Assembly: GCA_041191165.1 (NCBI GenBank)
Contig: JBEEPJ010000023.1
Span: 1 to 16,555, forward strand
Direction: 5' to 3'
Origin: CAMCYM01 sp041191165
Lineage (GTDB): Bacteria; Bacteroidota; Bacteroidia; Flavobacteriales_D; Sanyastnellaceae
Length of the DNA: 16,555 nucleotides
In this document: positions 1-6,500 of the stretch, in pieces
Position numbering within the stretch: position 1 is the stretch's first letter
How the letters are laid out: each line of letters starts with the position of its first letter
Program-made: the position numbers and the translations under genes
Notes under the pieces: model-generated
Seen by the model: the letters and a program-made list of their open reading frames with translations, nothing else
What the model was told of the DNA's origin: nothing
Database searches by the model: none

Positions 1-891
1 TCCGATGCGGCGGACGAAAAGACCGCAGGGGAGGAGGTGAGGCCGGCCGGGGGGGGCGCGGCGTGGTGGACCTCGGAAGTGCCGCGGGATTGGGCGGATT
101 TTCGGTCGATTCACCTGGCGCCGGAGATGCCTGCTGGAATGAGTTTGGCCGGCGAAAACGTGCCGCTGGACGCCTTCGGGGTGCGCGATCAGCTGGACCG
201 CGAGCTGGTGGTCAACGCCTACCACCACAGTTCTACGATGCTTTATTTGAAGCGCGCATCGCGTTGGTTTCCAGTCATCGAGCCCATCCTGGCGGAGGAA
301 GGCGTGCCCGACGATTTCAAGTATCTGGCGGTGATCGAAAGTGGTTTAGACCAAACCATTTCCCCCGCAGGCGCCGCCGGTTTCTGGCAGTTCATGAAGG
401 GCACCGCCCCCCAGTACGGCCTCGAGGTCACGGAGGGAGTCGATGAGCGCTACGACGTCGAGAAGTCGACCCGGGCGGCCTGCAAGTACCTGAAGGACGC
501 GTACAAGAAGTTTGGTTCTTGGTCCCTCGCGGCGGCATCGTACAACATGGGCATGGGCGGGGTCTCCAACGCGCTCAAAAACCAGGGCGTCAGCGCCTAC
601 TGGGACCTTCACCTCAACTCCGAAACGGCGCGTTATGTCTACCGTTTGCTGGCCATCAAGCAGGTTTTTGAGCAGCCGGAGGCTTTCGGGTTTGTGCTGG
701 GCGAAGGCGACCGCTACCGCCCGTACGCCACCCGTGTGGTGAAGGTGCAATCTTCGATTGCGGATTTGTCCGCCTTCGCCCGCAACAACGGCTCTCACCT
801 CAAGGCCCTCAAGACGCTCAACCCCTGGCTGCGGGGCTCCAAGCTCACGGTCACGCCTGGCCGAACCTACGAAATCAAGCTCCCGGCCTGA
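1..891 (+). CDS. Lytic transglycosylase (MltD/Slt-like), 5' end missing
   Basis: The frame is open from base 1, so the start and signal peptide lie upstream of the window. A GTG at 37 could be read as a start, but the purines before it (31-36) abut it directly and no export signal follows, so I treat the gene as 5' partial. The family cleaves the glycan strand of peptidoglycan non-hydrolytically in the periplasm, leaving 1,6-anhydro-muramyl ends. The SLT domain spans about codons 85-225. The catalytic glutamate is the E of VIESGLDQ (bases 337-339), followed by SPAGAAGFWQFM, the AAASYNMGMGG motif and ETARYVYRLLAIK, all conserved in this family. The last 55 residues resemble a degenerate LysM-type wall-binding module (inference). 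The gene ends 11 bases from the convergent CoA-transferase gene. Family assignment is firm; the exact subfamily is not. Confidence 0.93.
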   Translation, partial: SDAADEKTAGEEVRPAGGGAAWWTSEVPRDWADFRSIHLAPEMPAGMSLAGENVPLDAFGVRDQLDRELVVNAYHHSSTMLYLKRASRWFPVIEPILAEEGVPDDFKYLAVIESGLDQTISPAGAAGFWQFMKGTAPQYGLEVTEGVDERYDVEKSTRAACKYLKDAYKKFGSWSLAAASYNMGMGGVSNALKNQGVSAYWDLHLNSETARYVYRLLAIKQVFEQPEAFGFVLGEGDRYRPYATRVVKVQSSIADLSAFARNNGSHLKALKTLNPWLRGSKLTVTPGRTYEIKLPA

Positions 892-902
892 GGGGGTCCG
901 GG

Positions 903-2012
903 TCAGGGGGAGATGACGACGTCGTAGGCGACGGCGGCGGGCCTGCGGGTGCCGTCGGGGTCGAGGCGCAGATGGCGTTCCCCGGGGGTGCCGGGGGCAA
1001 ACACTTCGTCCAGGGTGCGCACGACGCCGGCGGGGATGCCCCGGGCTTGGAACAGGGCGTCCCAGTGGGAGCGGGGGTGGGCGGCGGCCGCCGGGGCCAG
1101 GGAGGAGACGAGGGCCGCCCGGTGGCGGACGCGGTCGGCGTTGTGGGCGAACCGGGGGTCGGCGGCGAGGTGGGGGAGGCCCATGGCCGAGGTCAGGGCG
1201 GCGAACTGGCGATCGTTGCCCACGGCGAGGACGATGTGGCCGTCGGAGCAGGGGAGGACGTCGCCGTAGGGCGCGATTTGGGGGTGCTGGCTGCCGAGCC
1301 GTTGGGGCAGGGAGCCGGCGACGAGCCATTGGGTGGCCTGGTTGACCAGGGCGCTGAGCCCGCTTCGCTCGAGGGAGACCGTGGCGCGGAAGCCGCGGTG
1401 GCCGCGCTCGCGGGCGTAGAGCCCTTCGAGGACGGCGGCGCGGATTTGGTGCGAGGCCATGACGTCCATCAGCGCCACCGGCATCCGCGTGGGGAGGCCG
1501 TCCGGGTCGCCGTTCATGGCCATGTAACCGGTCTCGGCTTGGACGACCACGTCGTAGGCCAAACGAGCAGGGGCGTCCTCAAATCCCACGAGGTGCACCT
1601 GAATGAGCCGGGGGAAGTGGGCGGCGAGCGCTTCGGGGTCCAGGCCCAGCTTGGGCAGGTCGGCGCGCTTGAAGTTGTGGAGCAGGACGTCGGTGCGGGG
1701 GAGTTCCTGCGCGAGCCAGGCGGCCGCCTCGGGCGAGGTGAGGTCGAGGAACAGGACCTCCTTTCCCCAGTTGGCGGCGGCGTAGTAGGCGCTGGACGGC
1801 CCATCGGCCGCCTCGCCGGGCGAACGCCAGGCCCGGGTGACATCGCCGTCGGGTGGGCGCTCGACCTTGGTCACCGTGGCCCCGCGCTCCGCCAGGGCGG
1901 AACCCGCGAGCGGCCCGGCGAGCACACTGGCCAGCTCGAGCACCCGGACACCGGCGAGCAGGGGAGGGGAGGTCCCGGCAACCGGGGAGGAGGAGGGCGC
2001 ATGCTGTTCCAT
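903..2012 (-). CDS. CaiB/BaiF family III CoA-transferase
   Basis: 369 aa. Family III enzymes move CoA between carboxylic acids through an aspartyl-CoA thioester; substrates vary (formate/oxalate, carnitine, bile acids, succinate/L-malate and others) and cannot be read from sequence. Seen here: the N-terminal fold GVRVLELASVLAGPLAGSALAERGATVTKVE (about 21-51), HNFK at 112-115, the YDVVVQAETGYMAMNG stretch (153-168), and the nucleophile Asp183 in MPVALMDVMASHQI, followed by the GLYARERGHRG segment. Length is slightly under the usual 380-410 aa. It is the third gene of the operon with the epimerase and photolyase, starting 9 bases after the photolyase stop. The ATG at 2012 fits well because the family's first beta strand follows about 20 residues later. 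There is no visible Shine-Dalgarno sequence, as is normal in Bacteroidota. Its metabolic link to a DNA-repair gene is unclear. Confidence 0.93.
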   Translation of the reverse strand: MEQHAPSSSPVAGTSPPLLAGVRVLELASVLAGPLAGSALAERGATVTKVERPPDGDVTRAWRSPGEAADGPSSAYYAAANWGKEVLFLDLTSPEAAAWLAQELPRTDVLLHNFKRADLPKLGLDPEALAAHFPRLIQVHLVGFEDAPARLAYDVVVQAETGYMAMNGDPDGLPTRMPVALMDVMASHQIRAAVLEGLYARERGHRGFRATVSLERSGLSALVNQATQWLVAGSLPQRLGSQHPQIAPYGDVLPCSDGHIVLAVGNDRQFAALTSAMGLPHLAADPRFAHNADRVRHRAALVSSLAPAAAAHPRSHWDALFQARGIPAGVVRTLDEVFAPGTPGERHLRLDPDGTRRPAAVAYDVVISP

Positions 2013-2021
2013 GCCCCGAAG

Positions 2022-3356
2022 TTACACCGCGCCCTGCAGCGCAGCCTTGTACCGCGTCAGTGCGCGGTCCCGGGCGAAGGCATGGTCGACGATGGGTGCC
2101 GGGTAGGCCGGGGTGCCCCACTCGGGAACCCAGCGGCGGATGTAGGCGTGGTTGGGATCGAATTTGGCCTGCTGGGATGCGGGATTGAACACCCGAAAGT
2201 ACGGCGCTGCATCGCATCCCGTCCCGGCGGCCCACTGCCATCCCCCCACGTTGCTCGCCAGATCGAAGTCCAGCAAATGCCGGGCGAAGAACCGCTCGCC
2301 CCAGCGCCAGTCCAGCAGCAAATGCTTGCAGAGAAAGCTCGCGACCACCATCCGCACCCGGTTGTGCATCCAACCCGTGGCGAGCAGCTCGCGCATCCCC
2401 GCGTCCACGAGCGGGTAGCCCGTCCGCCCGGCGCACCAGGCCGCGAAATGCGCCTCGTTCGTCTCCCACTGCACCGCGTCATAGGCCGGCTTGAAGGCGT
2501 GGTCCACGGAGTGCGGGAAGTGGTAGAGGATGCATTGGTAGAAGTCGCGCCAAATCAGTTCCGTCACCCACTTCTCGCTCTGCACCTGTCCCACCCGCAG
2601 GGCCTCCCGGATGCTGACGGTTCCGAAGCGCAGGTGCACCGAAAGGCGCGTGGTGCCTGCCACCGCCGGCAGGTCCCGGGTGTCGGCGTAACTGTGCACG
2701 ACCGCCGCGTCGAGCCGGGGTTCCGCGAAGTCCCCCAAGTCCGCGGCCTGGAATCCCATGGCGGTCAGCGCCGGCAGGCGCCCCCCCTCCGGCACCAGGT
2801 CCCGGCTGATCCAAGCGTGCGCCCGGCCCTCCGACGGCCGCGGCGCCCAGTCCGCCGGCGTGAGCGTGCTTCGCCATTTGCGGCTGTACGGCGTGAAAAC
2901 CGTGTACGGTTTGCCATCGTCCTTGACCACTTCCTCCTTCTCGAGCACGACGTGGTCCTTGAAGCCGCGCATGGCGATGCCCCGCGCTTGGAAGAAGGCG
3001 TGCATTTGGCGGTCGCGCTGCTGGGCGTAAGGTTCGTAGTCCCGGTTCACAAAGACCGTTCGCACCCGCAGCCCGGCCGCTTCCCAAGTGGCGAGTGCTT
3101 GCTCCCAGAGGGCTTGCACCCCGCCATACCCCACCCACATGCGGCTGCCGTGGGCCTGCAGGCGCTGCTCGATGGTTTGCAAGTGGTGGTGAATGAAGGG
3201 GACGCGGCGGTCATCGGGTTCGAGCTTGTCGAGAATTTCCCGGTCGAAGAAGAACGCGGGCAACACGGGCAACCCCTCGCCCAGTGCGGCATACAGGGCG
3301 CTGTTGTCCTCGAGGCGCAGGTCCCGCCGGAACCAGTGGATGGCGATGTCCTTCAT
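2022..3356 (-). CDS. phrB: Deoxyribodipyrimidine photolyase (class I CPD photolyase)
   Basis: 444 aa, close to the usual 430-475. It repairs UV-induced cyclobutane pyrimidine dimers using blue light, with FADH- as catalytic cofactor and an antenna chromophore. The N-terminal antenna domain is about residues 1-130 (MKDIAIHWFRRDLRLEDN). The FAD-binding helical domain is about 170-440, with TRLSVHLRFGTVS (236-248), ELIWRDFYQ (266-274), WMHNRVRM (329-336) and NVGGWQWAAGTGCDAAPYFRVFNP (369-392). The three tryptophans of the E. coli photoreduction chain appear conserved as Trp307, Trp350 and Trp373. The motif set fits a CPD photolyase better than a DASH or animal-type cryptochrome. The ATG overlaps the upstream epimerase stop by 4 bases (ATGA at 3356-3353), implying translational coupling. 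The subtype is judged from motifs only. Confidence 0.96.
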   Translation of the reverse strand: MKDIAIHWFRRDLRLEDNSALYAALGEGLPVLPAFFFDREILDKLEPDDRRVPFIHHHLQTIEQRLQAHGSRMWVGYGGVQALWEQALATWEAAGLRVRTVFVNRDYEPYAQQRDRQMHAFFQARGIAMRGFKDHVVLEKEEVVKDDGKPYTVFTPYSRKWRSTLTPADWAPRPSEGRAHAWISRDLVPEGGRLPALTAMGFQAADLGDFAEPRLDAAVVHSYADTRDLPAVAGTTRLSVHLRFGTVSIREALRVGQVQSEKWVTELIWRDFYQCILYHFPHSVDHAFKPAYDAVQWETNEAHFAAWCAGRTGYPLVDAGMRELLATGWMHNRVRMVVASFLCKHLLLDWRWGERFFARHLLDFDLASNVGGWQWAAGTGCDAAPYFRVFNPASQQAKFDPNHAYIRRWVPEWGTPAYPAPIVDHAFARDRALTRYKAALQGAV

Positions 3357-4276
3357 CGGGAGAGCAAGTGGCGCAGGGCGCCGTCGAGTTGGGGAAATTG
3401 AAAGCCAAACCCTTCCGCAACCGCCCGCTCGGGCACAATGCGGTGGGAATCCAGGAGCATCTGGGCCATGTCTCCCAACACCAGGCGCAACACCGCAGCC
3501 GGGGCGGCGGGGAGCCAGAAGGGCCGGTGCAGGGCCTTCGCCAGTGCCCGGGCAAAGTCCCGCTGCCGCACGGGTTCAGGGGCCACCGCATTGTACACCC
3601 CCTCCATTTTTGCATCCTCCAACGCCTTGAGGTACAAGGCGCACAGGTCATCGATGTGAATCCAGGACTGCCACTGCCGCCCCGAACCCAGGGCACTGCC
3701 CAACCCCGCCTTGAAGACCGGCCCCATCGTCCCCAACACCCCGCCCTCCGGCGCGAGCACCAGCCCGGTCCGCAGCATCACCACCCGGTTTCCGTCCGCC
3801 TGGGCCTTCACCGCCTCCGCCTCCCAGTCGCGCACGACATCCGACAGGAACCCCGTGCCACGCGGGGAAGACTCCGTGCTCACCTCCTCCTGCGACCGGT
3901 AGAATCCCGTGGCACTCGCGCTCACCAGCACCTTGTTTCCCCCCGTGGCCTTGAGCCCCGCCACCACGGCCCGCGTCCCGTCCACCCGGCTTCCGGCGAT
4001 GGCGGACCGGTTCTTCTGCGTCCAGCGCTGGGCCACCGAGGCGCCGGCGAGGTGGATCACGGCGTCCATTCCCTCCCACCAAGGGTCGTTCCAACTCCTC
4101 AGGGTCACCCCGGCCCAGGCCCCGGCCGCAGCTCCGACCCCGGCCCCAGTCCCGCTCCGCCCTCCGCCTCGACCCACCACCACCACTTCATACCCCCTCT
4201 CGAGGAGCAGATGCGTGAGCCGCCGGCCCACCAACCCGGTTCCACCGGTGACCACCACCCTTGCGCCTTGTTTCAT
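3353..4276 (-). CDS. TIGR01777 family NAD(P)-dependent epimerase-like protein (YfcH/SDR39U1 type)
   Basis: 307 aa with the start at 4276 (MKQGARVVVTGGTG). An upstream in-frame ATG at 4450 would add 58 residues that look non-coding and overlap the divergent gene at 4365, so I reject it. It is an atypical extended short-chain dehydrogenase with a Rossmann fold. The NAD(P) loop GGTGLVG is at 11-17, DAVIHLAGA follows in the middle, then SASATGFY, and WIHIDDL lies in the C-terminal half, all diagnostic of TIGR01777. The physiological substrate of this family is not established. The segment GRGGGRSGTGAGVGAAAGAWAG, after the second strand, is a low-complexity Gly/Ala insertion. First gene of an operon with photolyase and CoA-transferase; TIGR01777 genes often neighbour photolyase genes in bacteria, which supports a shared UV or light stress role (inference). 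Confidence 0.92.
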   Translation of the reverse strand: MKQGARVVVTGGTGLVGRRLTHLLLERGYEVVVVGRGGGRSGTGAGVGAAAGAWAGVTLRSWNDPWWEGMDAVIHLAGASVAQRWTQKNRSAIAGSRVDGTRAVVAGLKATGGNKVLVSASATGFYRSQEEVSTESSPRGTGFLSDVVRDWEAEAVKAQADGNRVVMLRTGLVLAPEGGVLGTMGPVFKAGLGSALGSGRQWQSWIHIDDLCALYLKALEDAKMEGVYNAVAPEPVRQRDFARALAKALHRPFWLPAAPAAVLRLVLGDMAQMLLDSHRIVPERAVAEGFGFQFPQLDGALRHLLSR

Positions 4277-4312
4277 GAATCGACAACAAATTTCCCGAAA
4301 GGAAGTTTCCGA

Positions 4313-4344
4313 TTTGGCATGAATCAGCGTCAATGAATGCCAAA
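4313..4344. promoter_or_regulatory. Inverted repeat TTTGGCAT-N16-ATGCCAAA between divergent genes
   Basis: Two perfect 8-base arms (4313-4320 and 4337-4344) are separated by 16 bases within the 88-base gap between the photolyase operon and the divergent exoprotein gene. The right arm ends 6 bases before the TATATTTC promoter-like element of the + strand gene, so a bound protein could block it. The centre-to-centre spacing of the arms is 24 bases, slightly over two helical turns, which suits a dimeric regulator. No regulator gene lies in the window. It could instead form an 8-bp RNA hairpin with a 16-base loop, or be chance. Confidence 0.45.
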
Positions 4345-4350
4345 AGGGTT

Positions 4351-4358
4351 TATATTTC
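4351..4358 (+). promoter_or_regulatory. Promoter -7-like element TATATTTC
   Basis: It matches seven of eight positions of the Bacteroidota -7 consensus TAnnTTTG when the two free positions are counted, and lies 6 bases before the ATG at 4365, the same placement seen before 15789. No TTG is present 19 bases upstream, so the -33 part is weak or absent. Confidence 0.4.
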
Positions 4359-4364
4359 CCACGA

Positions 4365-6500
4365 ATGAAAACTTGGGTCTGTGCGCTGGCGCTCGGGCTT
4401 CTCAGCACGGGCGGTGTCGGTCGAGCCAGGGGGCAGGGCGCTCCGTGCATCGACGGCTGGGCCGCGGGCTATCCCTGCGCGGGCATCGATTTGCTGGACC
4501 GGCTGACCTGCCCCCAAATGGGCACCACCGCCACCAATGACATCTGGGGCTGGGTGGATCCGCAGACCGGGGTGGAATGGGCGCTGGTGGGCACGGTGAG
4601 CGGGGTGGCCTTCGTTTCGATTGGGCCCGGCGGGGAACTGACCTGGCGCGGCACGTTGCCCACGCATTCGACGCAGAGCGTTTGGCGGGACATCAAGGTG
4701 TATGGCAGCACGATGTACGTGGTGAGCGAGGCCCCGGGGCATGGGATGCAGGTGTTCGATCTCAACCGATTGCGGTCGGGGGTGGGGGTGCAGGTTTGGA
4801 CTGCCGATGCGTGGATGCCCAGCCCGGGGAACGCCCACAACCTCGCGGTGGACGCGGAGACGGGCCTGCTGGCGACGGCGGGCGGCAATGTGGGCAGTGG
4901 CGGCCTGCTGCTCTACCGGCTCACGAATCCGCTGGCCCCGCAACTCGTCGGCAGCATTCAGGAGTCGGGGTATGTGCACGACGCCCACATCGTCCGATAT
5001 CACGGTCCGGATGCCGCGCTGCAGGGCCGGGACCTGGTCTTTCTCGCCACGCCCAGCCGCTGGGTCTGCTGGGACATCACCGCGCCCGACGACCCGGTTT
5101 GGGTGGCGCAGGGGATTCATCCCCTCAATGCTTACACGCACCAGCTTTGGCTTACACCCGACCACCGATACCTGCTGGTGGGGGACGAGCTGGATGAGTT
5201 GCAGCACGGGTTTTCGACGCGGACGCTGATGTGGGATGTGTCGGACCTTTCCGCTCCGCAGCTTCATGTGACCCACTTCGGCACGACGCCGGCCACGGAT
5301 CACAACCAATACGTGGTGGGGGAGTTGAGTTTTCAGTCGAATTACCGGGCCGGGCTGCAGGTGCTGTCGCTGGCGAACATCGAGGCAGGTGAGGTGGAGC
5401 AGGTGATGGCTTTCGACGTGGTGCCGGAGAGCGATGCGCCGGGGTTTGCGGGGTCCTGGTCGAACTACCCGTTCTTCCCGTCGGGGCGGGTGGCGGTGGC
5501 ATCGATGGAGGGCGGGGTGTTCCTGCTGCAGCCCCGGTGGCTCCAGGTGGAAGTGTCGGCCGCTGAGGTATGCCAAACCGACGTCCTCCCGCTCTCGCTC
5601 ACCCTGCATCCCGGCCTCCAACCGCCGTTCTCGTTTTCATTCCCCGGGCTGCCGCCCGCTGCGGTCGTTTCCGGGTTGCCCGACGGGTTGAGCGCGCCGG
5701 GGACCTACACATGCGAGGTTTCGGGGCTTGCCGGAACGGTGGGACCGGTGGCCTTTGCCATCGAACTGCAGTCCGCAGCCGGGACGGTCGCCCGGGTGCC
5801 GGTGGCCTTTGAGGTGACTTCGGGCGGGGTTTGGCTGCCGGACGCCGATGGGGATGGGTTCGGTTCCGTGGACCAGCCGGTCATTTTGTGTACCCCCGTG
5901 CCCGGCTTTGTGCCCTGGTCTGAGCAGGTGGGCGTGGATTGCAACGATGCTGACGCTGCGACCTATCCCGGAGCGCCGGAGGCATGCGATGGCCGGGACA
6001 ACGACTGCAACGGGTGGCTGGACGACCTGCCCGGGGCCCCGCTCATGCCGTGGTACCTCGACCAGGACGGCGACGGATACGGCGGGACGGGCAGCCCGGG
6101 CCCACAGGCTCCCCCGACCGGGGAGACAGGCGAATTCCCCCCGGCCTTCCTGGCTTCTTCGGCGCCCGCGGTGTTCTGGGCCTGCGCCCAGCCTCCGGGC
6201 TATGCCGCTTTGACGGGCGATTGCAACGATTACGTGCCGTGGGTCTATCCCGGTGCGCCGCCGACGGCCACCGGCTGGGACAACAATTGCGACGGCACGC
6301 TCACCGGCAACGAATGGCCTCCTTGCACCGCAAACTTCAACCAGGACATGGGGGTGTCGAGCGCGGATTTGCTCATCTTCCTCTCGGGATACGGATGCCA
6401 AGGCAACTGCGTCGGCGACATCGATGGCAATGGATTTGTGGCTTCCAGCGATCTGCTCATCCTGCTTTCCCAAATGGGACGTATGTGCGGTGTGCTGTAG
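4365..6500 (+). CDS. Secreted choice-of-anchor B (LVIVD) protein with MopE-type metal-binding repeats and dockerin-like tail
   Basis: 711 aa. A signal peptide covers about residues 1-24 (MKTWVCALALGLL...). Residues 25-390 form the choice-of-anchor B beta-propeller-like region: CIDGWAAGYPCAGIDLL opening, then DIKVYGSTMYVVSE, HDAHIVRYHG, YTHQLWLTPDHRYLLVGDE, MWDVSDLSAPQ, DHNQYVVGE and SNYRAGLQVLSL. A beta-rich domain follows (about 395-487). Two MopE-like putative metal-binding repeats are at about 493-555 (DADGDGFG, VDCNDADAATYPGAPEACDGRDNDCNG) and 566-645 (DQDGDGYG, GDCNDYVPWVYPGA, DNNCDG). Residues 655-711 carry a dockerin-like pair, NFNQDMGVSSADLLIFLSGYG and DIDGNGFVASSDLLILLSQMG, each followed or flanked by Cys. 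The Asp/Asn spacing suggests Ca2+ binding. It ends there, without a recognisable type IX secretion sorting domain. Its role is unknown; probably an extracellular or cell-surface protein. Confidence 0.9.
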   Translation: MKTWVCALALGLLSTGGVGRARGQGAPCIDGWAAGYPCAGIDLLDRLTCPQMGTTATNDIWGWVDPQTGVEWALVGTVSGVAFVSIGPGGELTWRGTLPTHSTQSVWRDIKVYGSTMYVVSEAPGHGMQVFDLNRLRSGVGVQVWTADAWMPSPGNAHNLAVDAETGLLATAGGNVGSGGLLLYRLTNPLAPQLVGSIQESGYVHDAHIVRYHGPDAALQGRDLVFLATPSRWVCWDITAPDDPVWVAQGIHPLNAYTHQLWLTPDHRYLLVGDELDELQHGFSTRTLMWDVSDLSAPQLHVTHFGTTPATDHNQYVVGELSFQSNYRAGLQVLSLANIEAGEVEQVMAFDVVPESDAPGFAGSWSNYPFFPSGRVAVASMEGGVFLLQPRWLQVEVSAAEVCQTDVLPLSLTLHPGLQPPFSFSFPGLPPAAVVSGLPDGLSAPGTYTCEVSGLAGTVGPVAFAIELQSAAGTVARVPVAFEVTSGGVWLPDADGDGFGSVDQPVILCTPVPGFVPWSEQVGVDCNDADAATYPGAPEACDGRDNDCNGWLDDLPGAPLMPWYLDQDGDGYGGTGSPGPQAPPTGETGEFPPAFLASSAPAVFWACAQPPGYAALTGDCNDYVPWVYPGAPPTATGWDNNCDGTLTGNEWPPCTANFNQDMGVSSADLLIFLSGYGCQGNCVGDIDGNGFVASSDLLILLSQMGRMCGVL

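Noticed and set aside
972..3401. An 809-codon + strand open frame antisense to the CoA-transferase and photolyase genes
   Set aside because: Its translation is Gly/Val/Arg-rich with no motif, while the - strand genes under it carry complete conserved families. Long antisense frames are expected at this GC content.
4277..4450. 58-residue N-terminal extension of the epimerase
   Set aside because: It precedes the Rossmann strand without homology-like features and would overlap the divergent gene's promoter and start.
4350..5621. A 423-codon - strand open frame antisense to the exoprotein gene
   Set aside because: Arg/His/Pro-rich shadow translation with no motif, overlapping a well-supported secreted protein.
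5980..6480. Possible tandem DNA repeat from the repeated DxDGDG and DLL motifs
   Set aside because: The similarity is at protein level only; the bases are too diverged to call a DNA repeat.
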